This document shows, one piece after another, positions 34,839-43,683 of a stretch of 64,000 nucleotides of DNA (position 1 is the first letter of the stretch; every line of letters begins with the position of its first letter). Both the position numbers and the translations under genes were made by a program. Source of the DNA: JAYVFR01 sp043772945 (GTDB lineage: Bacteria > Patescibacteriota > JACMRA01); assembly GCA_043772945.1 (NCBI GenBank), contig JAYVFR010000021.1:10088-74087 (forward strand). The letters run 5' to 3'. A model generated the notes under the pieces. It ran no database searches and had not been told where the DNA came from. It saw only the letters and a program-made list of their open reading frames with translations.

Positions 34839-35570
34839 TTAAGTCTCTTGTTCAATCCATTGACACATATCAGGACTGCGAAGACAATTGTTGATTAAAC
34901 TTTTTCTATTTTTAAAATTGTTACTTAGAATCTGTTTTTTTAGATACTCAATATACTGAGTTAAAAAAATCTTGCTTTGAGTCGACAGCAAATTATCAAT
35001 CTCACTTTTTTTGTAAGTGGTTAGGTAAAGAAAAAGTTCTTCATCATTAAAACTCTTAATATCCCACCAGTTAGCTAGGGAATAAGCAATTGTTTCATGT
35101 CTAAGTGATAAGTAAATCTGGATTAAAGGATGGCTATCAAAGTAGTTGAAATCCTCTTCTTCAGAAAACAAATAGTCTAAAAAACAATGGATAGATTCAT
35201 GAATCATGATTTCTTCTAGAGATTTATTCCCAGTAACCAGCAAAATTCCATTTTGATAATATAAACCACCCAGTTTGTCTTGAAAACTTAGTTTTGCAAC
35301 TTTGCTGGGAACTAATGTAATTGGTATATTAAACCACCAAAAAATATCTAAATCTTTAAAATTACTAGCACTAAAATTTTTAGAGAGAAAGTTACGATTT
35401 AATTTTTTAACTAGTTCTTGCGAGTCTAGATTTTCAGAATGTCTAAATTTGTCTAAACAATATTTTTTGAAACCTTGAACTGAAGCCACCTTTGGTTTAT
35501 AAATTTTTAAAATATATTTAAAAGTTTTTAGAATTTGATTTTCAAGACTTTTACTGATGAAACTTTTCAT
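34839..35570 (-). CDS. Putative HExxH metalloprotease-like protein
   Basis: About 243 residues from Met 35570. A longer frame reaches 35636, but that start is two bases from the divergent gene and adds a very basic stretch. The middle has IMIHESIHCFLDYL, a clear HExxH zinc motif, followed about 35 residues later by LRHETIAYSLA, whose Glu may be the third ligand. I cannot assign a named peptidase family. No signal peptide is present, so it is probably cytosolic. Confidence 0.55.
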   Translation of the reverse strand: MKSFISKSLENQILKTFKYILKIYKPKVASVQGFKKYCLDKFRHSENLDSQELVKKLNRNFLSKNFSASNFKDLDIFWWFNIPITLVPSKVAKLSFQDKLGGLYYQNGILLVTGNKSLEEIMIHESIHCFLDYLFSEEEDFNYFDSHPLIQIYLSLRHETIAYSLANWWDIKSFNDEELFLYLTTYKKSEIDNLLSTQSKIFLTQYIEYLKKQILSNNFKNRKSLINNCLRSPDMCQWIEQET

Positions 35571-35680
35571 TTTTTTTGGCCTTAGATAAAAGAACTTCCA
35601 AAGAGGAGTAAACCTACATTTTAGCCTTCTAGTCAAGATGGTACTTGATATTAATCAAGTCCTTTTGAGTATTTTAGTTA

Positions 35681-35718
35681 TTGACAAATATCTTGAAATT
35701 GCAGATTTTGATATTATT
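35681..35718 (+). promoter_or_regulatory. Promoter of the PH-domain gene
   Basis: TTGACA (35681-35686), 17-bp spacer and GATTTT (35704-35709) end nine bases before ATG 35719. This supports ATG 35719 over the upstream ATG 35638, which lies before the promoter. Confidence 0.45.
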
Positions 35719-36474
35719 ATGAATAATACTTTAGAACATTTTAAAGATGATAATTTAACTTGGAACAAGAGAGTTTTCCCGACTAAGCTTAGTGAGGAAG
35801 AAAATGTTATTTTAGTGGTCAGACAAGATGTAATAATTTTATTTTTTCAAGGTTTCAAATACTTATTAGCTTTTTTATTTATTTTAATTTTTAAAATAGC
35901 TCTAAATATTTTTCAAGACACTTCTTTAATTATTTCACTGGTTGACTTAACTTTTTACACAGTTAGCGTAATTATGCTTGCATTATTTAGTTATGAATTT
36001 CATAATTACTATTTATCCCTTCAAATAGTTACAAACCGTAGATTAATTGATGTGGATCAGGCTGGATTATTTCATAGGGTGGTAAATGAATTGCCGATAG
36101 AAAAAATTGAAGATGTAACTTATACTCAATCTGGAATTTTACCATCGGTTTTTCATTATGGTACGGTTAAGATTCTATCTGCTGCTGATAATCATTCTGC
36201 TGAGGCAGGCGGTAAGGTTGCTACTGAGTCAGTAGCGGGTGGGGATCAAGGTTTTGTTTTTGAAAATGTTCCGTATCCAGCTGAGATACAAGCTGTGATT
36301 AATACTCTTTTTCATCAATCTAAAGTAATAGAAAGACATCAAAACGCTTTTATCAACGCTCAATATATGAATCAAATGATGACAAGCAGAGATAACGCTC
36401 AAAACAGTAATCAAGTTAATACAGGGGCTATTGCACAAAATCAAAACTTGGGTAATAATAAGGCTAACTTTTAA
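35719..36474 (+). CDS. Bacterial PH-domain membrane protein (DUF304-like)
   Basis: 251 residues from ATG 35719. Two hydrophobic segments (IILFFQGFKYLLAFLFILI and LTFYTVSVIMLALFSY) precede a bPH2-like domain with LQIVTNRRLIDVDQAGLFHRVV, LPIEKIEDVTYTQSG and YGTVKILSA. The C-terminus is Gln/Asn-rich. In Patescibacteria this type is often found beside a VirD4-like ATPase, as here. It may act as a membrane platform for a secretion or pilus machine. Confidence 0.8.
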   Translation: MNNTLEHFKDDNLTWNKRVFPTKLSEEENVILVVRQDVIILFFQGFKYLLAFLFILIFKIALNIFQDTSLIISLVDLTFYTVSVIMLALFSYEFHNYYLSLQIVTNRRLIDVDQAGLFHRVVNELPIEKIEDVTYTQSGILPSVFHYGTVKILSAADNHSAEAGGKVATESVAGGDQGFVFENVPYPAEIQAVINTLFHQSKVIERHQNAFINAQYMNQMMTSRDNAQNSNQVNTGAIAQNQNLGNNKANF

Positions 36475-36498
36475 AAACAAACTTTTAAACAACTTCAA

Positions 36499-36795
36499 AT
36501 GAACTCTAAACCTACAAATGGAGTAATTCAAAAAGCTACTCACAACAAAGAATTTTTAAAGAGTGGCTTTCGAATGTACGTTTCTAGTATTAGAATTTCA
36601 ATTTCTTTAGATTCTCGCTGGGTGCTTGATACTGTTTGTGTTCCTGATACAACCAATCCTGCCAATATTGGTCCTAACAACACTATTAGCGATCAAGCTT
36701 ATAATTATGTTCAAAATTATCTATGGAATTTTCAAGTTGAATTAAACAAAAATAAACAAGAATGGCTGGCTCAGGCTCGTATAATGAATAAATAA
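36499..36795 (+). CDS. Small hypothetical protein in the T4CP operon (98 aa)
   Basis: Not recognised. It begins MNSKPTNGVIQKATHNKEF and ends WLAQARIMNK. No membrane segment or motif is visible. It lies 24 bases after the PH-domain gene and 21 bases before the ATPase gene, all on the same strand, so it is almost certainly in the same operon and may bind the ATPase. Confidence 0.65.
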   Translation: MNSKPTNGVIQKATHNKEFLKSGFRMYVSSIRISISLDSRWVLDTVCVPDTTNPANIGPNNTISDQAYNYVQNYLWNFQVELNKNKQEWLAQARIMNK

Positions 36796-36816
36796 ATTAA
36801 AATTAATCAAAAATCT

Positions 36817-38277
36817 ATGCTTACTAATCCAAATGATTACATTGGTTATATTGCCCAAACTGAATTGGATGGGGTTACTAAAACTTTTGGGCTTACAGCT
36901 GATGACAGAAGACGCCATGTTTATATGCTTGGTAAAAGCGGTATGGGTAAAAGTACTTTGCTTGAAAATATGGTTTTACAAGATATTTATGCAGGTCATG
37001 GGGTTTGCTTTATTGATCCTCTTGGGGACAGCGCAAATAGTATCCTTGATAGAATTCCAAATTATCGTTTGAAAGATGTAGTTTACTTTAATCCTGGTGA
37101 TCATGACCATCCAATAGGAATGAATCTACTTGAGGTTAAGGATGGAGAAAATGTTAATTTAATGGCTTCAGAAATTATGTCTGTTATGGGTAGATTATGG
37201 GAGGGTATGTGGAGTGCTCGTATGGAATATATTCTTAGTAACACAATTTTAGGCTTGATGGACATGAGGGGGCAGAGTATGCTTGGAATTTTAAAAGTGT
37301 TTAACAATAATGATTTTATGAAGGAGATGACTAGCACTATTAATAATATTGTTGTGAGAGAGTTTTGGACACGAGAATATGTTCAATTCCCACCAAATTA
37401 TAGGGCGGAGGCAGTTGCTAGTATCCAGAACAAGATCGGGCAATTATTTGCAAATGATATTCTTTGTAATATATTGGGCCCTGTTGAAAGCACAATTAAT
37501 TTCAGTGATATTATGAATAACCGAAAAATTTTTATTTGTAATTTAGCTAAAGGGCGAATTGGCGAAGGGAATTGTAATCTCTTAGGTTCTTTGATTGTTT
37601 CCAAGCTTCAATTAACTGCTATGGCTAGGGTTGATATTCCAGAAGAGGAGAGGGCAGATTTCTTTTTCTATATTGATGAATTCCAAAATTTCATTAACAA
37701 AAGTTTTATCACAATTCTCTCAGAGGCCCGTAAATACCGACTCAATTTAACTGTTGCACATCAATATTTAGGGCAAATTGGCGGAGAAGAGGCAGAGGCT
37801 ATTCAACAAGCTATTTTTGGTAATGTAGGAACAATTATTAGCTTTTCGCTTGGCCAGAGCGATGCTGAGGTGATTGGTAAGGAGCTTGAATTTGAAGAAG
37901 AGAATTATAAATATTTTAAAGATCTTGAAAAAGGTCAGATAATTATAAAACCTACTATCAGAGCTAAGACTTTGACGGCTTTTTATGCCACTACACTTCC
38001 GCCACTTTACCAGGAATTTAGAGGCAATTTAGCTAAATCTATAGAAGTTTCTCGTAGCCTTTATTCTAAACCTTCTAAAGAGGTTGGGGATGCGATTATG
38101 CGTTATTATGGAGTTAATCCCCCAGGTATTTCATCTGCGACTCCAGATAAAAAAAAGAGAGTTCGTAAACCGAATGAAGAAAGTGATAATACTTATCAAA
38201 ATAATAATTCTAGCAATGTTGGTAATAAAGGAGGTAATAGTTATGTAAAAAAAGCTCCTACATCAATTTCAAATTAA
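36817..38277 (+). CDS. VirD4/TraD-like coupling ATPase
   Basis: 486 residues. Walker A LGKSGMGKSTLLENM (about 38-52), CFIDPLGDSANSIL, a Walker B region ADFFFYIDEFQNFINKSF, and SEARKYRLNLTVAHQYLGQI are typical of TraG/TraD/VirD4-family motors (DUF87/TraM_recog type). No N-terminal membrane helices are present, so membrane attachment may be through the PH-domain partner. The C-terminus is Asn-rich and disordered. It probably moves DNA or protein across the envelope or powers a type IV-like system. No SD is seen. Confidence 0.88.
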   Translation: MLTNPNDYIGYIAQTELDGVTKTFGLTADDRRRHVYMLGKSGMGKSTLLENMVLQDIYAGHGVCFIDPLGDSANSILDRIPNYRLKDVVYFNPGDHDHPIGMNLLEVKDGENVNLMASEIMSVMGRLWEGMWSARMEYILSNTILGLMDMRGQSMLGILKVFNNNDFMKEMTSTINNIVVREFWTREYVQFPPNYRAEAVASIQNKIGQLFANDILCNILGPVESTINFSDIMNNRKIFICNLAKGRIGEGNCNLLGSLIVSKLQLTAMARVDIPEEERADFFFYIDEFQNFINKSFITILSEARKYRLNLTVAHQYLGQIGGEEAEAIQQAIFGNVGTIISFSLGQSDAEVIGKELEFEEENYKYFKDLEKGQIIIKPTIRAKTLTAFYATTLPPLYQEFRGNLAKSIEVSRSLYSKPSKEVGDAIMRYYGVNPPGISSATPDKKKRVRKPNEESDNTYQNNNSSNVGNKGGNSYVKKAPTSISN

Positions 38278-38302
38278 TTAACAATTAACCTGATTGCGTG
38301 AC

Positions 38303-38698
38303 ATGAAAAATAAACTTAAAGAAAAATTAGTTGAAGCAAGCCTTGATCAATTACTTGATATAATAGATTCATTATGTGCAAAAAATAAAACCTTAGAAGG
38401 GGAGATTGAGTTTATTCTGAGTCCAAAAAAAATAAACCAGCCGCAGAGTTATTATAATCGCTATGTAAAGCAGTCAATTGACACAAATTCTTGGTCTAAA
38501 TTTCCTAATAAGGGTGTGCTTGGTCTAAATAAATGCTTAGATAGGCTCAGAACTTTTGAAATTGTTGGGAATAGGCTAGAAGCTCAAAAGGTTGCTAAGG
38601 CAATTTTTATAATTACAAGCAAATGCAAAAGTAAATACAATGTCCAAAATGCTGAGGGATTATCAGAAATTAATCAAACAATTTTTAAATATTTGTAA
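38303..38698 (+). CDS. Hypothetical protein (131 aa)
   Basis: Not recognised. ATG 38303 is preferred over TTG 38294. It begins MKNKLKEKLVEASLDQLLDIID and is soluble and helical, with LNKCLDRLRTFEIVGNRLEAQKVAKAI near the middle. It lies 25 bases after the ATPase gene and is the last gene of that operon before the convergent murT-like gene. Confidence 0.55.
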   Translation: MKNKLKEKLVEASLDQLLDIIDSLCAKNKTLEGEIEFILSPKKINQPQSYYNRYVKQSIDTNSWSKFPNKGVLGLNKCLDRLRTFEIVGNRLEAQKVAKAIFIITSKCKSKYNVQNAEGLSEINQTIFKYL

Positions 38699-38721
38699 GA
38701 GTTAGGAAAACCAAAGGAAAA

Positions 38722-40086
38722 TTAATACTCCTGACTATCGATACTTTTTAAAGGAACTATTTTAGAAATTTCATTTCGAATCTCAAGAGTTGCTGTGTAA
38801 GTACTGCAAATAATCCAATCTACTGTATCTGGATTTGAGTTTAGAATATAGTTTAATAAATCACTCGAGTTACTTTGATAATTATCTTGAATAGTTAAAT
38901 TTTTAAATCCTGTAATCTCAAGTCTCAAAAGCATGTCAAGACCGCGGGAGCCTGAGGTTACGAATTTTTCAAAATTAGTTTGCAAACCAAGATAATACTT
39001 CTCAAAATTTACGTCCCAAAGCCAAGAGACATCTTTTCCGTCAGCAACATTATCGTTAATACTAAAAACTAAACCAATCTTTTTGCTTTTCTGATTAGTC
39101 TCATTGTTTGTTTGATTAATCGTTTGTAGTATTTGATCAAAACCAGCTGGGTTTTTAACTAAGAATAATGTAATTTTTTTATTTTGGATATTAATAATTT
39201 CACCTCGCCCAAAAATAGCTCCGAATTTAGGTAAGCTTTCTTGAATTTGCTCAGCTGATAGTATATCTTTAACTGCTAGAATTGAACTCCAAGCGTTATA
39301 TAAATTATAGGCACCTGATAAGTTTAAAGTAGTTTCAGGAAGTAAATATTTTTTATCAGTAGATTCAAAAACTTGATTAGCAAAATCACTAGATAAACAT
39401 CTAGCTTTAATAATTCTATGATCATCAATTTCTGAAATTTCATCTGGACTCTCGTACTGAATTTGATTATCAGAATCAATTCCAAAGTACTTAATTAGGT
39501 TAGAGTAGTTTTTTTGGTTTAAAAAATTGGTAAGCTTAGTATCATCACCATTAACTAAAATTTCTAGATCTGAATTATGGGTTAAGCTGTTATTGATTGC
39601 AGTGTGAAAATATTCTAGGGTTTGATTAATCTCGCCATACGCATCCATCTGATCCCGAAAAATATTAGTTAGAATAATTTGATTAGGAGTTAGATATTTT
39701 GTTAAAATTGGCATTGTAGCCTCCTCTACTTCTAGAACTAAATAATTATTTTTAGGTTGGTTATTAAAATCTAGATTAGAAAGTAGTGTACTAACTATTC
39801 CACGCAAAATATTGGCACCCCCTTGATTAGTGCAAACTTTGTAGCCATTGTTTTTGAGTAAATGGCAAATAATTCCCCTGGTTGTAGTTTTCCCATTTGT
39901 GCCTGTAATTAAAATAATATGTTTATAATTTTTGGCTAGGAGTTTAACTAATTCGGGGCAGTTTTTTTCTACTATTAATCCTGGGAAGCTAGTACCGTTA
40001 CCTTTTTTAGTAGTTTTGCTCAGATTTTTTAGTCCAATTCCAAGATATTTAAAAAAATTAACCTGAATAGAATCAAAAAGTGGCAT
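38722..40086 (-). CDS. MurT-like Mur ligase (DUF1727)
   Basis: 454 residues. ILITGTNGKTTTRGIICHLL is the Mur-ligase P-loop, and ANILRGIVSTLL, VLEVEEATMP and LTNIFRDQMDAYGEI are typical of MurT. The C-terminal DUF1727 part has GLVFSINDNVADGKDVSWLWD. MurT with GatD amidates lipid II. The four-Cys zinc ribbon usually inserted in the central domain is missing here, and no gatD is adjacent, so the exact reaction is open. The gene is directly downstream of the tRNA on the same strand. Confidence 0.85.
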   Translation of the reverse strand: MPLFDSIQVNFFKYLGIGLKNLSKTTKKGNGTSFPGLIVEKNCPELVKLLAKNYKHIILITGTNGKTTTRGIICHLLKNNGYKVCTNQGGANILRGIVSTLLSNLDFNNQPKNNYLVLEVEEATMPILTKYLTPNQIILTNIFRDQMDAYGEINQTLEYFHTAINNSLTHNSDLEILVNGDDTKLTNFLNQKNYSNLIKYFGIDSDNQIQYESPDEISEIDDHRIIKARCLSSDFANQVFESTDKKYLLPETTLNLSGAYNLYNAWSSILAVKDILSAEQIQESLPKFGAIFGRGEIINIQNKKITLFLVKNPAGFDQILQTINQTNNETNQKSKKIGLVFSINDNVADGKDVSWLWDVNFEKYYLGLQTNFEKFVTSGSRGLDMLLRLEITGFKNLTIQDNYQSNSSDLLNYILNSNPDTVDWIICSTYTATLEIRNEISKIVPLKSIDSQEY

Positions 40087-40128
40087 TTTAAAAGTTTTTG
40101 TTTTTAAAAAGTGAAATTAATTTGCTAA

Positions 40129-40204
40129 TGGTGTAATCGGCAGGAATTGAACCTGCGACCTTTCGGACCGCAACCGAACGCTCTATCCCCTGAGCTACGA
40201 CTAC
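40129..40204 (-). tRNA. tRNA-Arg (anticodon GCG)
   Basis: The minus strand folds into a full cloverleaf: acceptor GTAGTCG/CGATTAC, D-arm GCTC...GAGC, anticodon stem TTCGG/CCGAA with loop TTGCGGT, and T-arm GCAGG TTCAATT CCTGC. The loop positions 34-36 read GCG, which decodes CGC and CGU. The 3' CCA is encoded (40131-40129). The usual bacterial CGN decoder has ACG modified to ICG, so a GCG version is notable. A TTGACA box lies upstream near 40236. Confidence 0.95.
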
Positions 40205-40332
40205 ATTAAGTAACAAACAAATCTGTAACAAAAACTCTCCTTTTGTCAATAATTTACCTAAGCCCGTTTAATATTTTTTTTGTTGCAGGTACAGTTGTAA
40301 CTTTTTCATTGCTTTTTGTGTCTTTTAATCTT

Positions 40333-40392
40333 ATGAAAGTAAGTTTCTTGTCTGGTAAGGATCAACCTCCTAGTGATGGTGATACAGCCTAA
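40333..40392 (+). CDS. Possible 19-residue peptide in a terminator-bounded transcript
   Basis: ATG 40333 opens MKVSFLSGKDQPPSDGDTA and TAA. The same frame is open upstream to about 40260 with hydrophobic codons but only TTG/GTG starts. No SD is evident. The transcript ends in a strong terminator and has no other ORF, so it may be a small RNA with or without this peptide. Confidence 0.25.
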   Translation: MKVSFLSGKDQPPSDGDTA

Positions 40393-40464
40393 TTTTTCGA
40401 CACTATTAGGCATAAACCCTCGCTTTACGCGCTAGCTTTTTTAATGGAGCTAGCCGTTTTTTTT
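40388..40464 (+). terminator. Nested inverted repeat and strong intrinsic terminator
   Basis: CCTAAT (40388-40393) and ATTAGG (40405-40410) form a first stem over the peptide stop codon. GCTAGCT (40431-40437) and AGCTAGC (40448-40454) form a perfect 7-bp stem followed by CG and eight T. The tRNA is on the other strand, so this terminator serves an unassigned plus-strand transcript. Confidence 0.8.
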
Positions 40465-40540
40465 AAATAAATTAGATTTTATTATTTAATAATTTACTTA
40501 ATAAAGTAAGAGGCTACGTATTTATCATTTTTTAAGGCAC

Positions 40541-40732
40541 CTACTTTTTTACAATTTTATCACGTAAATTTAAGCTCTCAGCAGGATCAATTTCATAGAC
40601 ATAACCTGCATTCTTAGCAAGGCCGTTAATTGGCAAAAGGGTAAGGGAGTATACTGCAAATATCAGCAAAAGGGTAAGGGAGTATACTGAAACTATTAAA
40701 ACTGCCAGCTGTAATTTTTTGTGTGGTTTCAT
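40541..40732 (-). CDS. Small membrane protein with a duplicated segment (63 aa)
   Basis: Not recognised. After MKPHKKLQLA there is one hydrophobic stretch with the internal repeat VYSLTLLLIFA / VYSLTLLPING, then a polar tail. The repeat is a recent in-frame duplication at DNA level (40633-40689). It may be a short transmembrane or secreted peptide. Confidence 0.4.
   Translation of the reverse strand: MKPHKKLQLAVLIVSVYSLTLLLIFAVYSLTLLPINGLAKNAGYVYEIDPAESLNLRDKIVKK
40633..40689. repeat. Two-copy direct repeat, 24 bp, period 33
   Basis: A 24-bp unit beginning GCAAAAGGGTAAGGGAG occurs at 40633-40656 and 40666-40689. The 33-bp period is in frame and duplicates 11 residues of the overlapping gene. 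Confidence 0.92.
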
Positions 40733-40792
40733 ATTATTTTTTTGTTTTTGTATTATTTTGGTTTTAAGAAAGTTTAACTTAAATCTTTTATT

Positions 40793-40827
40793 TTGACAAA
40801 ACCATCTATCAGGCTTAAGTTCTTTTT
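40793..40827 (+). promoter_or_regulatory. Promoter of the permease operon at 40828
   Basis: TTGACA (40793-40798), 17-bp spacer and TAAGTT (40816-40821) end six bases before ATG 40828. The predicted start of transcription is at the start codon. Confidence 0.5.
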
Positions 40828-41760
40828 ATGTTTCTTAATCGAGTTTCTGATTTTTTGATGATATTTCTAGGACTTTTAGTTGAATCTTTGCCTTTTGTAG
40901 TTTTGGGAGTTTTTATTAGTAGTTTAATTGCTGTTTTTGTTAAACCTGAGTTTATTTTAAAGTTTAAAAGCAAAAATGTAATTATTAGCCACATTCAATC
41001 AATGTTTATCGGGATTTTGCTTCCTGTTTGTGAATGCGGAAACATTCCTCTTGCAAAGCGTCTAATACTAATAGGGTTCAAACCTTCGGAGGTTATTACT
41101 TTTATGTTGGCAGCTCCTATTCTAAACCCGCTTGTTTTGATTTCTACATTGGAAGCTTTTAATATTGATAAGAATATTGCATTTATCAGAATTATTAGTG
41201 GTGGTCTCATCGCTCTCTTGGTTGGTTTAATTTTTAGTTTTAATAACAAGGAACTATCGGCTAACAGCACACTAGTTGCCAAGCCCAGTTTTAGTTTTAG
41301 TAGTCCTGTAAATCAAGTTTCTAATGTATCTAATCCAGCTATAAATTTTGTTCATATTAATTTTTTTGAGAATTTTAGAAATGAATTCTTTAGTGTTTTT
41401 AAAGTGCTTGCTCTAGGGTGTGTGCTTGCTTCAAGTTTTCAGATATTTATTCCACGGGATTGGATTAGTTTGTTTGCAACTGAACCGCTTCTCTCAGTTC
41501 TTAGTATGATATTTTTGGCTTTCTTAATATCTATTTGCTCGTCTGTTGATGCTTTTTTTGCTCTTTCGTTATCTTCAACTTTTAATTTAGGTTCAATTAT
41601 GGGCTTTTTAGTTTTTGGTCCGATGATTGATATTAAGACTCTTTTTATGCTTCGCACAATTTATAAACCGCTCACATTAATGCGATTAGTTGTTCTAGTA
41701 ATGTTACTTTGCACACTGCTTGGGCTCGGAGTTAATTATTTTTACAAAAATTACTATTAA
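40828..41760 (+). CDS. Predicted permease (YcgR/ArsP_1, DUF318 family)
   Basis: 310 residues with about eight hydrophobic segments. The family motif LLPVCECGNIPLAKRLILIGF and the later FLISICSSVDAFFALSL are present. Relatives are proposed to export metals, arsenicals or small molecules. It is the first gene of a three-gene operon with the TIGR03943-type partner, as in Bacillus ycgR-ycgQ, which is controlled by the zinc regulator Zur. No Zur box was recognised here. Confidence 0.87.
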   Translation: MFLNRVSDFLMIFLGLLVESLPFVVLGVFISSLIAVFVKPEFILKFKSKNVIISHIQSMFIGILLPVCECGNIPLAKRLILIGFKPSEVITFMLAAPILNPLVLISTLEAFNIDKNIAFIRIISGGLIALLVGLIFSFNNKELSANSTLVAKPSFSFSSPVNQVSNVSNPAINFVHINFFENFRNEFFSVFKVLALGCVLASSFQIFIPRDWISLFATEPLLSVLSMIFLAFLISICSSVDAFFALSLSSTFNLGSIMGFLVFGPMIDIKTLFMLRTIYKPLTLMRLVVLVMLLCTLLGLGVNYFYKNYY

Positions 41761-41775
41761 AATCACTTTTAAAAT

Positions 41776-42543
41776 ATGAACAAAAACATACCAAAATTTC
41801 TCAATTATCTGACTCTTATCAGTCTAGGTATTTATGTAAGTTACCTTTATCTGATAGAAAAAATAACATTATTAATTCATCCACGATATTTTTGGCTTGT
41901 CTTATTGACTGGGGTTGTTACTGCTTTAATTGGAATAGTTGGAATAATACAGCTTAGTATAGAATTTTTTAAAACTAGACAAACAAATCAAATTAGCTCG
42001 ATAGAAGCCGTAAATTGGAAAACTCTTTTTGTTCCAGTTTTGTTATTAACTTCAACTATCGGAGCTTTTTTTATCCCTATTACTTCGCTTTCAATTTTTT
42101 CCTATAATATTCGCCAAGTTAAAAGCGAGCTTAGATTAAATGATTACGAAAAGAAAACTTTAGAACAAAAATTTAATATCACTCTAAATACTCGTAACTT
42201 CACAATTGAAGATTGGGTGAAAGCAAGGACTTTAAATAATCTGAAATTATTTGAAAATAAAGAGTTTTTTGGGACGGGATTTGTAGCCGCTAAAAACAAT
42301 AAAACTTTCAATCTCTCTCGTTTTGTCATTAGTTGCTGCGTGGTAGATGCAACTCCAGTGGGTTTGTTAGTTGACACAACCAATCAAATTGAAAATCAAA
42401 GTGAGTTTGCAGATGGTCAGTGGCTTGAAGTAACGGGTAAATTTGAGATTCGTTTAGTCAACAATGAGTCAACTCCTGTAATAATTCCAAAAACACTCAA
42501 AAAAATAGAAGCACCTAAAGACACTTATATCAACCGCAATTAA
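41776..42543 (+). CDS. TIGR03943/DUF1980 (YcgQ-like) membrane protein
   Basis: 255 residues. Three hydrophobic segments lie in the N-terminal 110 residues. The soluble C-terminal domain has FNLSRFVISCCVVDATPVGLLV, the conserved CC-D motif of the family, and GQWLEVTGKF. It accompanies the YcgR-type permease, 15 bases upstream, and probably forms its extracytoplasmic partner. Confidence 0.88.
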   Translation: MNKNIPKFLNYLTLISLGIYVSYLYLIEKITLLIHPRYFWLVLLTGVVTALIGIVGIIQLSIEFFKTRQTNQISSIEAVNWKTLFVPVLLLTSTIGAFFIPITSLSIFSYNIRQVKSELRLNDYEKKTLEQKFNITLNTRNFTIEDWVKARTLNNLKLFENKEFFGTGFVAAKNNKTFNLSRFVISCCVVDATPVGLLVDTTNQIENQSEFADGQWLEVTGKFEIRLVNNESTPVIIPKTLKKIEAPKDTYINRN

Positions 42544-42576
42544 TTAATCCTAGTTAATCATCAAAAAATTTAAAAT

Positions 42577-43668
42577 ATGTTAATTCAAGAAAAATATGTT
42601 AGCTTCAATGTTATTATTTCAGGAGTTTGCCTTACTCTAATTACTCTAATAGCTGGTTTGTATTATTTACTCTACACTGATAAACCAATAAAAGATTATT
42701 CTACAATTTATTATCTTCAAAAAAATTACGAAGGGACAAAAGACCGAATCCAAAAGACAACTAAAAACGGCAATCAAATAGAAACAATATACACTAGTGA
42801 TACGATTCAAAATTTCACTATTAATGATAGGTATTTGCTTGTAACCGAAGGAGTAGAAGAAAGTCTTTCTAGTGGAATTCTAATTAGTAGAACAAATTAT
42901 GATGATAAAACTAGAGTGAATTTAAACAGCAATTATGCAAGTTATTTAATCCCAAATCAAGATAAATTCTTGCTTTCGCTTGAAGGAATAAATGAATTCA
43001 ATAATTTAAGGAATTACACGGGTCTTCTCTACGAATTAGCAATTGATGGTAAATTGACTCAAATTAATCCGAATAATCTGGTCCAAAATATCAGTGTTCC
43101 AATTTATAATTTATCTAGAAGTCTAGTCTCATTTGTAGGTTTTGATAATCGTCGTTACCTTCTGAACACTCGAGACTACACTCAAATTAGTCGAATAGAG
43201 ACTTTTTACGCCTTTTACTCTAATTTTGTAAGCGATACGGTCGTTTTAGTTGGTAAATACAATTTCAAAGATAAACTTACCGCCCTAGACTTAGTAACAC
43301 TTCAATCAACGGATTACCAAATGCCAGATACTAAGGATGAGCTTTACACTTATATGGATGCTGTCAGAATTGATAAACCAGAAACTCTTTTTTATACCCG
43401 TAAGAAACAAATAGGAAATAGCTCTGAGGGAGAGGTTAGGAGTCTCGATGGTAAGTATGAAATTATTATCAAAGATTATTCACTAGAAAAGTTAAAAGTT
43501 TCTCGTGATGGCAGGACATTATTTATTGAAGGGTATCCTAAACTAGAAAACCAGAAAAAAAACAAGGATTATACTTACAAAGCCAAACCAACAGAATTTA
43601 TTTATGATATAAGTTCAAAGAGAATTGTTGATAAGATAGAAAGTGTAACAAACCTAATTATTCCTTAA
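42577..43668 (+). CDS. Hypothetical signal-anchored protein (363 aa)
   Basis: Not recognised. An N-terminal hydrophobic segment (VIISGVCLTLITLIAGLYYLL) anchors it. The rest is a repeated beta-rich pattern (KFLLSLEGIN, SLVSFVGFDNRRYLL, LFYTRKKQ, LKVSRDGRTLFIEGYP) that looks like a beta-propeller. It starts 33 bases after the YcgQ-like gene, so it may be the operon's extracytoplasmic sensor or binding protein. Confidence 0.6.
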   Translation: MLIQEKYVSFNVIISGVCLTLITLIAGLYYLLYTDKPIKDYSTIYYLQKNYEGTKDRIQKTTKNGNQIETIYTSDTIQNFTINDRYLLVTEGVEESLSSGILISRTNYDDKTRVNLNSNYASYLIPNQDKFLLSLEGINEFNNLRNYTGLLYELAIDGKLTQINPNNLVQNISVPIYNLSRSLVSFVGFDNRRYLLNTRDYTQISRIETFYAFYSNFVSDTVVLVGKYNFKDKLTALDLVTLQSTDYQMPDTKDELYTYMDAVRIDKPETLFYTRKKQIGNSSEGEVRSLDGKYEIIIKDYSLEKLKVSRDGRTLFIEGYPKLENQKKNKDYTYKAKPTEFIYDISSKRIVDKIESVTNLIIP

Positions 43669-43683
43669 AGGCTAGAGGAGGTA

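Noticed and set aside
40236..40464. tRNA precursor terminator
   Set aside because: The strong terminator at 40431-40464 is on the opposite strand and upstream side of the tRNA, so it cannot end the tRNA transcript.
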